NCBI GenBank assembly: GCA_010094045.1
Contig: ML986579.1
Coordinates: 65,015 to 129,014, forward strand
Length of the DNA stretch: 64,000 nt
Direction of reading: 5' to 3'
DNA from: Lojkania enalia
Taxonomy: Eukaryota > Ascomycota > Dothideomycetes > Pleosporales
In this document: positions 32,180 to 42,559 of the stretch, piece after piece
How the letters are laid out: each line of letters starts with the position of its first letter
Numbering within the stretch: the stretch's first letter is position 1
Program-made: the position numbers and the translations under genes
The notes under the pieces: model-generated
Told to the model about the DNA's origin: nothing
Seen by the model: the letters and a program-made list of their open reading frames with translations, nothing else
The model's database searches: none

Positions 32180-34547
32180 GATAAATCTATTCCATATTGG
32201 CACTCTCAAACTTCCCAAAGGGTGCGGTGCTGCCGAGCGTGAAGAATGCAATCGCTACTCAGGTACGAGCCCCTCGTCAATTCGCGAAACGAGAGCACGC
32301 TAGCACGTGCTCCCCATCTCGGCATTTCTCGTTTCGAACTCTCCGAGGTGTATGCATCATTCATCAAGAGCAAGTAATACTCAGCGATCTGGTTAGAGAA
32401 GCAATGGCCTCGTTCACCGTTCATGCCTCACTCTATATGTGCTCTCGAAATATCCAGTCTCACTCTTCCGATAATCAAGCTTCACCTAGACGGAAAGGGC
32501 GATTCAGGTTGGAAGGGAGCCTGAGAAGAAGTGCATACCCTGGTTTCAAGGCTTAAATATAAGTCGTCGCCCCATGTTCGTTACATTCTTTCTCCATTAG
32601 TGCTTCACTTAGTTAGATATTGGCTAAATGAGGCGCAGAATAAGATGCAAACCCCCTAGAAATGAATCATTTTTCAGCCTTACGACTCTACCAGGAGTGC
32701 TCAAGTTAGGGTACCTAAATATACGTGGTACATAAATTTGGTGTTAAGACTTCAACATTTTTCATGCTCCGCCCATATAAGCCCTTGAAAATATGCTGAA
32801 TCTGCATCAATCTGGACAAACGAAACAGGTCAAGTATGCGCAGACGTTAAGACCTTCCAAAAGTTGGACGCACGTGCATGTCCCAAACGCGGTGCGGAAC
32901 CCATTTGTAACATTTCACTAAAGACCTCCCGGATTCGAATCCGCGTCTCTGGGTGGTAAGTACCCTCATGCACATTCCAAAATATAGCATGAAGTCGATT
33001 CTTACACACTCCTCAGTGGACCTTGCTATGCTGAACATATTGCAGTTCCAGCTCCTTACTTTCATACCGTTCCAATAACTAGTCAATGGCCAGCTGACCC
33101 TATATTTGGCTAACGAAGCCGTAATATTCCGAATGAAATCTCAGAAGAAACTGTATATATATTAGACGGTGATGAGAGCTTTTCAAAATGTAGATATGTA
33201 GAGCCTAGTCGACTGTATGCAACGGCAAAAAGCGGTTCGAGTCATGGTAGAGATATTATAATCACATCTTACCGCATAAGCCCGCTGGGCGTGAGAAGAG
33301 TCAATGTCCTTGAGCATATGGAAATAGGTATAGCCCTCTTAGTGACAACAATGTTGATTGCGGTAGGAGACGTAGTAGACATTAGGTCAGCTAGCGGGGA
33401 GAATTTGGCCATAATACCTATTTTCAGGAAGAAATCAATCTCGAGTGGTTTGATTTAAACCCATTCAGTTGCGCCGATGAAGACAGACAGAAAGAGCGAA
33501 GAGTGTGGTACAACGACTTACCCTTATTCGGGGGCGACGATTAGTAAAGAATGCATTGATAGCGCAATAATTGGAACAACTATTCTAGTATCATAGCTCA
33601 TGTGCTAACTCTACCCTCTGCCTTGTTTCCTATAGAATTTTAAGAGTACTAATATTAACGAGAAGATGCTCTGCATGGCTACCGAATACCATGTACGCTT
33701 TCCAGAAATAAAGTTTTGTCAGAACATGACAGGAGGGCCTTCCGAGCTATAACTTTCGTTGTGTCTTATCAGTTGAGTATTTCAATTGCTTCCTTGAGGG
33801 ATTCTTCACCCTTCCCGTATATCCGCATCGTGCGTCTAAGAGAGGTTGGGAATACTCCCGACTTCTTTAATCCTATGAAGGCTTATTTTATAATATGGAA
33901 CCTTCTAGTGGGTAAATATACCCGTGCTTGTAAGATGCGCTTGTTGGTTTGCTTACTACTTTAGTCAGTGTCTTTACCACACAAGGCGGAAATTTCTCCA
34001 TAACTGCCAAGGTAACGATTATCATGGTGTCCATCTGTGCTGAGACCATGTTGTCATTCGCACGGTGGTATCATCGACTTTATAACACCGCGCGACCGAG
34101 AGCTAGCACACTACAGCGAACCAGAAATATCCTTGAAATGAAATTCGTTGCTCAGAGCCGTATGGAAGTTCTAGGTTCTAACGTTATAACGTTAGAAAAC
34201 GTAGTTAGCAACATCCCAAGAAATATCTTGCACAATGAATTCGCGCCATCCAGATATCTGGCTCTCCATTCACCATACCAAGCTAAACGGATCTAGTCAT
34301 ATATATCCGTTACTATTGAAAAGACGCTAGGAGTTCGGTGGAACGGACTTGTGACTTGAAAATACTGGTGTTGATCTCATCTTACCGTAACTTTATCCAC
34401 ATGCACACGTAGCGCCCGAAACTCTCGCCATAATCATGCCTACCTAAACTCCTGACCATGAATTTGAATCTCCCATATATATATGTATATATGAATACAT
34501 TTTCTTGCACACTGCTTCTCCGCTTCTTGCCTGATTGTTTTCTCGAA
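32180..34547. other. Intergenic, no recognisable gene
   Basis: About 2.4 kb with only scattered 60-119-codon frames and no family that I recognise. It holds the PSO2 promoter (near 32.2-32.6 kb) and the palindrome at 34176. Confidence 0.5.
34176..34197. repeat. Perfect 22-bp palindrome
   Basis: The sequence runs TTCTAACGTTA and then its exact reverse complement, with no spacer. Its function is unknown. Confidence 0.9.
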
Positions 34548-35017
34548 TTACTCCCGCGTTTCAATAAGACCTATTCCAAAACGTTTGCAGACTATCTGGA
34601 CGTTGCCCTTCCGTAGGATTTCATCCGGACAGCATAAAATCAGCTTCCTATCTTTCGCAGGAAGGACCAACTCCAGTAAGGTAATTGGCGATAGCTTCTC
34701 GGGGTCTGGGTCAAAGTACATGGCAATCATATCAGATTTGTCGAGGTGGTCCATTTCTCAGTCAACCTGTTCCTTAAAATTTGGGTTCGAAATATCTAGT
34801 TTTACGGCTGGATCGAATTTATTGCTTTCTCGTCACGGCGTGGGTTGTAGACGACTATCGGCAAGTCTAAGAGCATTTCTGCAATTTCTCTCTGCCATGG
34901 AGGGTCTGTTCCCATATTTCTGCTTCCAGTGAGAAAGATCTAACGAGGCTTTGAATTGAGCCTAGCCGGTGGCTGAATATGCTTCTCTGAAACTTGTTGT
35001 TTTGTTTCGGCCTGCAT
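34548..35017 (-). pseudogene. Nucleoside 2-deoxyribosyltransferase-like gene, inactivated
   Basis: From an ATG at 35017 the frame reads MQAETKQQVSEKHIQPPA, then hits a TAG directly before IFLTGSRNMGTDPPWQREIA. The conserved YNPRRD follows, then a 1-nt frameshift, then ISNPNFKEQVD with TGA where a Trp is expected. It continues DMIAMYFDP, ITLLELVL, LILCCPDEILRKGNVQIVCK. This order (FLxGS, NPRRDxW, ExxD.L..AD, SxLELG, GNVxIVC) is that of the small fungal nucleoside 2-deoxyribosyltransferase-like family (PF15891 type). Three lesions show it is dead. The W-to-TGA and Q-to-TAG type changes could come from RIP-like C-to-T mutation. Confidence 0.7.
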
Positions 35018-35241
35018 CGTTGAGGAAGATGGAGTAGACGTATGTAGATGGGATGTTAAGATGACCTGAGCTTCGTAAATACTTCTTGGAAGCGGATCAA
35101 GTTCTTAGGCTTCGTTCAAACTGTGCACCTTTATACTAATCTTGAATCCGTTCTGATACTCGCAACAGCGTGGCTTATCCCTTGTGATCGACTTGTTCAA
35201 GGGGCCCCAGAAATGGGACCCACTTTCTGCTCACTAGTATT

Positions 35242-35411
35242 TGTAAGCAGGAGGGGGTGGAGGCCGTACAGGGTGGTATAGATAGATGTATTGATGGCGT
35301 GCTGTGGTGTTCCCTTGACCTCCCGGTCAAGGTACGGCGGGGGAATATATAGTACATGAGACTGCTTAGTCAAGGGCTGCATAGCTGACAGGCACGTGAC
35401 CTGAGCTTACA
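35242..35411 (+). repeat. 170-bp LTR-like repeat, copy 1
   Basis: It starts TGTAAGCAGG and ends GAGCTTACA, so it has TG...CA ends, and includes a TATA-like GGAATATATAGTACATGAG. The copy at 40084-40253 has the same length and orientation and differs at a few bases. Flanking 5-mers (GTATT/CTATT) match 4 of 5. It is best read as an old solo LTR. Confidence 0.7.
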
Positions 35412-35893
35412 CTATTGAATCACTGAATAGAGGCTGAGTAGCGCGGTCACCCAAAGAAAGTTTAGATAACTTGTTGTTTCACAGATTCGCATACAAGCCA
35501 GGTCGAGCCGTTCAAGAACATCAGCGTAGCTGGCTATGCGTACGGATTCATTCCCTTCTCAGATATCCTCAGCCACTGCATGAATGAGGCTTTATCGATA
35601 GGATACTGCCTAGAATGATATTAGCATGGCTCAGTGTGGTGCGAATAGTTTTAAGTAGATACTTCGCATGGATATCGGGAGCCCAAAAGGGCTTTTTCGC
35701 ATGATATTTCCAAATTTGTGTACAAACACGCGTTAGCAGGTCCCCGAATTAACGCTAAAGAGTCCTGACACGACTAATATATAAGCTCACTGCTATCATT
35801 AATCGGCTCGAGCATATTTAATATGTGTTACCCTACAGCTCCAGCACGTTTCGATCTCCTTGGTTGCTTGCAGAGCAACTCCTAACCAAGCGT

Positions 35894-36323
35894 TTAGATA
35901 CTCGAATTGATTTCAGAAGTAAAGTTCCCTTTTTCAGCAGCCAAAGACTTCGCATGCTTGTCGACAAGTTCTTCCAGCCTCTTTCTAACATCCGCCTTCA
36001 GCTTTTCCATTGTCTCCACTAGCGAAATCCTGGCAAACTATCTCGACATCCCCCCTCCTCCAAAGCCCCTCTGGACAGCAGACTACAAGTTTGCCACTAC
36101 TCGAATATATGCGTAACTCCAGCATGTCGGATGAAGAAATTAGGACAGGCTGAAGATAGAGCGCGATTACGTCAGCTTCCTCAAGGCACGCCAACTTCCA
36201 CGATAGATATTTCTTAGAAGAAGTGTGTGAGTTGCCTAGCCTCTGGGTCTGGTGCCAGTCGCTGCTGCGTTGATCAAAGATTGTTATTGAGAGATCGGAC
36301 AAGGCCAAGGTGATTACGATCAC
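35894..36323 (-). pseudogene. Second nucleoside 2-deoxyribosyltransferase-like copy, truncated and frameshifted
   Basis: The minus strand reads LSDLSITIFDQRSSDWHQ, then LACLEEADVIALYLQPV, then GKLVVCCPEGLWRRGDVEIV, clearly related to the broken copy at 34548-35017. The N-terminal FLxGS motif is absent. After VCQDFA the frame shifts by one and continues LVETMEKLKADVRKRLEELV to a TAA at 35894. It is therefore a truncated, frameshifted paralogue. The two copies read the same way about 0.9 kb apart. Confidence 0.65.
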
Positions 36324-37006
36324 AGTATATTTCGGTATAAATTCCTAAATACTCTAACTCTCCAGGCAGTTAATCGTAACGTCCGAGGTACTCTGATTAA
36401 GCTGCGCTCCATAGCAGATTTTCCCAGCTTGTCCCGCAGGCCAGACAAGGACCTGTAAGGCCTTATTCCTCACTCATTCTTTGCCTGTAAGTCATGCTAT
36501 GCCGTGAAAGCTTAGGATCTATGTCCCCATCATGTCTAACTTTGCCCTCGTCCTGACGTAGGACGGTGCGGTAGTGCAAGGCAGATAAAAGATACCGCAC
36601 AATCGAGGCAATGACATGGGAGATTGGAGACATATCTAAGATCGATCAGATCCATATACCCCCACAGAAACTTTTAGCATAACATCATGAGGTGGCTTGA
36701 GTCGCCTTTGCCGCTGGTGCAACCCCTCAGCCCTCAGGACTCCCAGGCAACACGGTGTAAGAGCCAGACGAAGGATGGCTAATCTTCTGTCGTCCAACAA
36801 GGACCGATGGTTCCAGCCAGCATAATAACAGGGGGTGGCTCGGTCCTTGACGTTGGAATAGTGAATGTCTGGATAAGTCAGATGCTTCGGGTGTTGATAT
36901 CGCAACTCAACCTCCCTTATAGTGCGGCATGAGGTAGATCTGCCTCAAGATGATATGTGCCAAAACATATTTCTAAGCCTTCAATACTGTGTGATGGGCT
37001 AAGAAA

Positions 37007-37957
37007 ATGAGCCAGCCATCTAGAAACGGATTAAATAGCATGGGCAAGCACAAGTCAGCCTTGATGACGTACACGCCTGGTCCAAGGCGAAGAAGCGCCT
37101 CCTGAATGAAGATAATTCGTGGCAAAGGACCTTCGAGTTCGTACAGGATTGTGATGATCTCGCGTCTCGAGTCTCTCAAGAACTTGGCAACCTGAAAGGT
37201 AAGATAGAAATTATCTCATTGAAAGTGTTGCTTACCAAGTATGAGCAGACATCCCCCGTAACAGTGTACTTTCAGAAGTATCTGACAATAGGGACGAAAG
37301 TGAACGCTATTCTCAGCAGAGTAACACACTTGATCCACCCAGACCTGTTCGATCTATTGTTAATCTCACGGTTGACCAAGAATACTGCTGCCTAGTTCGA
37401 ATGCTCTTGGCGAGGGAGAAGACATTGAAGCTAGATCATTGGCCTTCGACGAATGCGCATGAGTACGTAAACGATGGAATCAACGTAAATTGTGTTAACC
37501 AATTATTAGGTCGTTTGTGGCAAATGAATCGGCGATGACAACCACTCTCAAGCTCATTTCCCCAAAATATAGCCATTTTGAGAGCGTTCGCCCCTACTCA
37601 CAAAGCATTCGTCAAATTTTGGGGCTGGTCTGCACCATTTGCTTCGAATCGGCAGGTACTGACGCCGATATTGAGCGCATTTGCACGCCTTGTGGTAAGT
37701 GCACGTTCAAGGTCCTATGGGACAATCATCTCAATCGGACATAGGTCATACATTCTGTTCTGGATGCATCACGAAGCATTTAAGGAACGCACTCGATGCC
37801 AAGTATCCGAAATGCCCAAATTGCAGTGTTGGAATTCCGTGCGATGTGAGCCTTTTTGGACGCATAAACACTGTTTAGCGAGGGCTTAACGTAGTCGAGA
37901 CTTAAGTTCTATGAAGCCTGTTCATATCCAAACACCTGGCTTGTATATCAGAACTGA
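37007..37957 (+). CDS. RING-finger protein (putative E3 ubiquitin ligase), multi-exon
   Basis: Exons up to 37198, then 37276-37462, 37510-37694, 37745-37845 and 37895-37957, join in phase. The first exon reads DDVHAWSKAKKRLLNEDNSW and FEFVQDCDDLASRV. The next two give LTVDQEYCCLVRMLLARE and NAHESFVANESAMTTTLKL. The RING spans an intron: LVCTICFESAG...ERICTPCGHTFCSGCITKH, then YPKCPNCS. This gives C-x2-C, C-x-H-x2-C-x2-C and C-x2-C spacing. The protein ends TWLVYQN. The ATG at 37007 (MSQPSRNGLNSMG) is in a different frame from the rest of exon 1, with an in-frame TAG at 37036. Either a short 5' exon is missed or one indel has broken the gene. Target and pathway are unknown. Confidence 0.6.
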
Positions 37958-38216
37958 ATAAAGGATGTTGTCCTTCTATGGAGGATTCTCTTAGCTAATC
38001 ACCAGCAAGGAAATACAGCCATTGCTAGATGGTTCAAAATCAGACACCCCTCGAGGGGGTTGGATACAAAATGATCGTCGGCCTCCTACGTTACGAATGG
38101 ATCCAGAAATTGGGACTAGGGTCCAAAAATGGGACACCTTGTTTCGATCATCGTTGCAGTATATATTTGGGAATGACATCGTAAAATTTGGCATACTTAC
38201 CAAATAGGCCAACAAT

Positions 38217-38989
38217 ATGAGCTGTCTTACTATGGTAGTAAAGAAACATTCTCATGCTGATTCCGACACCGAGGAGGAGCCTAGCTCTAAGCGCCGTAAT
38301 GGCGGAGCCGGAGAGCACAAGAAGAAGAACAACCCAAAGATCCACTATCCCAGAACCACAGAACCCAAACCAAAAGTGCAGAGCAGCAGGACGATGCAGG
38401 GCAGAATGCAGAAGGTTCGGATCCCAGGAAACGAGCGCGAGAACCAGAGAACACTGAAGCACTGGAAGCAAAACGCCAGGCCACTGATGCTGTCAGAAAA
38501 CCCTCCGGTAGTTGTTCTACCGACCATGCTAAGCCTTCTTATGATTACAATTCCAGAAAGAAACTTTGCATCAAAGTGAGGGCGTGTAAGACTTTCACTT
38601 AGTGTAGGAACATCCTTAACAAGATCCCAGCAACCAATCTGATTGCTTTGGTCTTCGCTTTGAATGACACAAAAGAGTAGTATCGCCATAAGTTGTTAGA
38701 TATGCTTCCTAAGACCCTTTCTTCTTAAATTGTAGACATATTGGCAAATGGGTATATAGACAGAAGCAGGTACGATCCAAAATCCTTGCTCCCTTCTGTT
38801 GCTTTAAGTAATGCCATGCAAAACCTACCACCTAACGAGCGTATATACAATATTTGTAAGAAGGGCTTCGAGGAGTTTTATGATATGATCCCAAAAGGCT
38901 GCAGCAAGCATATGTTCCATAGAGACTGCCTTACTGGGCAGCTTAACGAGGGGGAGTCTCCATATTTTGCAATTTGTCCATGTTTTTGA
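38217..38989 (+). pseudogene. Second RING-type gene, decayed
   Basis: The frame starts ADSDTEEEPSSKRRNGGAGE, then needs a 1-nt shift to continue AQEEEQPKDPLSQNHRTQ and SDPRKRAREPENTEALEA up to KLCIKVRA. An intron (GTAAGA at about 38590 to TTGTAG at about 38734) joins in phase to YILANGYIDRSRYDP. The zinc finger reads NICKKGFEEFYDMIPKGCSK, then HMFHRDCLTG, then ICPCF followed by TGA. The first Cys of the leading pair and the last Cys are lost, and the frame ends in a stop where a basic residue is expected. These lesions argue for a pseudogene of a RING-H2-like protein. Confidence 0.5.
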
Positions 38990-39084
38990 AGACGAGGTTA
39001 GCTGCGTTCACTTGGATGTTGGCTTAGAATAATTTGGTCATGATAATTTCTATCACATTTCTTCAATCCATGTGTCCCTCTGGT

Positions 39085-39315
39085 GAATAAATTTGTGGTA
39101 GGGATTTGGCGAGTCTACTGAGTACGATTTCCTACTACCGTACGGGAGCAAGTTATCCGGTTGCAGGTTGTATCGGATACCGTCGCACGATATCAAATCA
39201 CGCTGGATATCAGCTGATATACCCTTCCTTATATACATAAATATGGCCTGCTGGCCATCCTCAATCAACCAGTTCAGCTCCTCATCTCTCTCCCTGAGAC
39301 AAGATTCGCCTCTCT
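39085..39315 (+). repeat. Left arm of a large imperfect inverted repeat
   Basis: It pairs with about 39775-40000. Shared blocks include GGTTGTATCGGATACCGTCG, TATCAGCTGATATA and GGCCATCCTCAATCAA. The arms are about 220 bp, separated by about 460 bp, as in a small non-autonomous DNA transposon. End points are approximate. Confidence 0.65.
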
Positions 39316-39774
39316 CCACAAAATTAACTTATCTAAGATTTTCCCAGCCCTTGAGTTACAGTAATCGTGGCCCTCTTTTTTGTAAACTTGTATCCACTTC
39401 ATCCTTGAGAGCCTCGCCTTCTCTTTATACTGTAATTAAGCTAAATTTTCCTCCTCATCGCTCTTGTTTCTGGCTAACAACGTTAGACTATGTGTTCTGG
39501 CCTCCCAACGACATTCAGCGAATTACCCATGATTTGCTGACTGATAGTTGTGCCCGATTTTGGTCCCTCATACTCCTAAAACCTGTAGACACTAGCCCAA
39601 TTTCGGTCCCCCATCCTCGCCAAAATTGCGCTTATAATGATTCCTAAAACTAGGCTCCATTCTAAAGGTAATGTTGCTTCCTGAGAGTGGACCAATCTCA
39701 GTCTCGATATAACCTCCATGATCTTGGGTTCAGTTTTAGGCACCCTCAAAATCTTTATATAAAAACTGTGGTGA

Positions 39775-40000
39775 GATTGGAATCATTTCTCAGGGGTATA
39801 TGAGGAACTAAAACGGTTTGATTGAGGATGGCCCGCAGACCATATTTATATACACAGGAAAAGGGATATATCAGCTGATACCTAGCGTGATTTTATATCG
39901 TTCGACGGTATCCGATACAACCTGCAGCCGGATAACTTGCTGCCGTACAGTAGAAGTAAATCGTACTCGGCAGACTTGCCAAATTCTCATTACAAAAACA
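39775..40000 (-). repeat. Right arm of the large imperfect inverted repeat
   Basis: Reverse complement of the 39085-39315 arm with scattered mismatches. The central part (39.3-39.8 kb) has no recognisable transposase. Confidence 0.65.
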
Positions 40001-40083
40001 CTTATCTGTATGACTTGATATTGCAATCGCATAGGCCATACAGTATCAGTGAATATAGACACTGACATAGAAAGAACTAATAG

Positions 40084-40253
40084 TGTAAGCAGGAGGGGGT
40101 GGAGACCGTATAGGGTGGTATAGATAGATGTATTGATGGTTTGCTGTAGTGTTCCCTCGACCTCTCGGTCAAGGTACGGCGGGGGAATATATAGTACATG
40201 AGACTGCTTAGTCAAGGGCTGCATTGCTGACAGGCACGTGACCTGAGCTTACA
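40084..40253 (+). repeat. 170-bp LTR-like repeat, copy 2
   Basis: Same length and orientation as 35242-35411. Flanking 5-mers AATAG/ATTAG match 4 of 5. It sits 9 bp upstream of the decayed gene at 40263. Confidence 0.7.
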
Positions 40254-40262
40254 ATTAGTTAG

Positions 40263-41577
40263 CAGAGCCCTCCTCCTGCTGATGGTAAGGCGGACCCTCC
40301 TCCTAGTTATCAACAGAACACTCCTGGTGATCAACAAAGCCCTCCTGGTGGCCAGAATCCAGATGATCCATTACCAATCACAGAAGGTAGAGAGCAAGCG
40401 GATAGCAAAAGCAGGAATTGGTTCCCCAAGTACTTAAGCTCAAGCAGCTCTACAAGCTCAAACTCTAATTCTACATCAACAAGCTTTACAACAAACGATA
40501 ATGACCCAGACAACGAGGAGTACGGGCCTCCATTAGTCTCAATACTTGTGCCAAAAACGACCGAAGGTAATGACACCGTAAGGTCGACCGATATTTGGGG
40601 AAAGCTATACATCAATCGGTACGAGAAGAAAAGCCACGCAATATACCGACTTGAGAAAGAATTTGTTGATGGTTACACAAAAAGCCGGACGGAGAAAACA
40701 CTAATAATTCGCTGAACCAGGGGGGGCAATATAAAGGTCAATGAAAACAGCACAGAGCGTAAATATACGAGAAGACACATCAATCGTATCCTCGCTATGC
40801 ATGGCAAGGACAGGTTGTCACTACCGCCGATGACGATTACGACCGCTCAGAAGACCTCGATCTAATCAGTATCGACATCAGACCAAAAAAAAAAAACGAA
40901 GTATCCCCGCACGCATGTTTATGTTCGTTGGCTTATTGACGGAGAAGTTTATAAAACCTGGGAGCCGAGGACGGAGCTTCAAGTTAGTTATGGAAAGAAA
41001 ATCGCTGACGATATTATATATACCGCTGCTAAGGAACGGGAAGACAGATGCAATGATGCCAAGAATGGTAAGCGCAGAGCAACGAACAGATCTTCTTCCG
41101 TCGGATTGGCAGACATCGCGGTTCGCAAATGTAAGGTTATATGTATCGCACGATCCCTATTATGGATTAGCCCGATATCATGTGATACCTGGAACAGATA
41201 GTATAAATAGCCTTGATCCTCCATAGATATCAATCAACGCATTCTTTCCTCCTCACCTACCCCGATACTTTACAGCAAAGAACGTCAGAAATCGGTGGAG
41301 GCGGAGCAAAACTATGGTACTCGAGAAACAACACCCCGAACATCCAGAGGCTAGCGATCGCGTCCAACAGATCTATGATGAGTTCGAAGAAATGCATCTC
41401 CTTAAAGGGCGCGTCAGATCTTACGAAGAACTCAATGCAAATGAGAACGCGGACTTTTTTGATGAGTGATGGCACTACGAATCTACCGGAATTGCGGCAT
41501 CATAAGTACAGAAGCATGGTATGGACCCGACTGAAGAGCTTTCCCACTACCTGAGCGATGAGAAAATATTAGATTAA
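40263..41577 (+). pseudogene. Decayed gene of unknown family
   Basis: A 150-codon open stretch with no ATG (40263-40712) follows a TAG that could be a splice acceptor. It reads SPPPADGKADPPPSYQQ, then a Ser-rich linker and YGPPLVSILVPKTTEG, then LYINRYEKKSHAIYRLEKEF, and ends at a TGA. Further on, in shifted frames, it continues YDRSEDLDLISIDIRP, a run of A, then RTHVYVRWLIDGEVYKTWEP and KKIADDIIYTAAKERE. A last piece (41.3-41.58 kb) reads DRVQQIYDEFEEMHLLKGRV with stops, then DPTEELSHYLSDEKIL. Composition and splice-like joins look genic, but at least two frameshifts and three stops break it. I do not recognise the family. The 170-bp LTR-like repeat lies directly upstream and may have separated it from its 5' end. 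Confidence 0.45.
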
Positions 41578-41955
41578 GTTCGTTACTTTCATTGATTACT
41601 TATTCAGTAGCCGGTCATCCGGTTGCATGTTGGGTGTTTTCCGATATTCCAAGTGGAGTATTATTATTGTTAAATATGACAGAAGAACGAAGTCAAAACT
41701 TTTATATCTTAGTTACCATGTTTTTACGTGAGTTTCATACAATCTCGAAGAGGAAAATATTCAGGATGCAATGGCAGCCCGCCGATGCCCTTTCAATTGC
41801 GATTGCAAATGTGAATGAAACCTGACCGGACCTCTTGACGGGAAGCGCTCTCCCCACAATGAGTGCAATTTTCCACTTAGTCTCCAGTAGAGACTCTAGA
41901 ACGAAGACACACTAACTGCTTTCCCCGTGTTTTCCTTTTTCCCCTCTATTTGCGC

Positions 41956-42559
41956 TTAGCGCATCTCATCGAGAGTGATCACTCCGTCACCATTCCTATC
42001 ATATCTATTAAAAGTTTAGCTAATGTTAGCAGTCTGAAAACAGTATATTTTCTATAAGCGACTGCAGAGGAGTCAATGGACTTACTCGTTGAATCTCGAT
42101 TTAGCAGACTCATCATGAGTCACATTTTCGTAGGCCAGAAATTGCTCATATGTGAAGTAGCCCACGCCATTCACGTCAACAGCACGGAACATCTCCTCAT
42201 CAGAAGCAGTGGTCCCGTTGGAGCACAGCGTAAGATCTTCCTCAACAGCGCGCTTGGATTTACATCTGTGCGTGCACCACCTGATGCAATTTCCCTTGTA
42301 TCCTCCACTGTTGTAGCACCCGGCAAAGCAGGTGTCTTTGCAGCACTCGGACTTAGGTTTGCAGCCTGCGAGAAGAGATGTCAATCAGAACTTCGAGTAG
42401 CAAGTAGGCAGGAACTATCAACCTACCGCCGTCGCAGTTGCAGCAGAAAATGTTACACTTCCCCTTTCCACAGCATCTAGAAAGGCCATAATGCTTACAG
42501 CACGCCGAAGTTACGCCTATGAGGCTAAGGAGGGCGAGGATGATGTTGGATGCCTTCAT
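41956..42559 (-). CDS. Small secreted cysteine-rich protein with a C-terminal EF-hand
   Basis: Three exons, 42559-42427, 42365-42086 and 42004-41956, join in phase to 153 aa; donors are GTAGGT and GTAAGT. The N-terminus MKASNIILALLSLIGVTSA is a clear signal peptide. A cysteine-rich domain follows with about 16 Cys (CCKHYGLSRCCGKGKCNIFC, then CCKDTCFAGC, NCIRWCTHRC). The C-terminal part has a degenerate EF-hand (FRAVDVNGVGYFTYEQF) and, made by the last short exon, a canonical calcium loop (DRNGDGVITLDE) just before the stop. The mature protein would be an extracellular calcium-binding disulphide protein. The gene is intact although its neighbours are decayed. Its function is unknown; a host-interaction or cell-wall role is possible. 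Confidence 0.75.

Noticed and set aside
32920..32950. tRNA-like B-box (GGATTCGAATCC)
   Set aside because: Only the palindromic T-arm-like sequence is present. No acceptor stem, A-box or anticodon arm could be placed on either strand.
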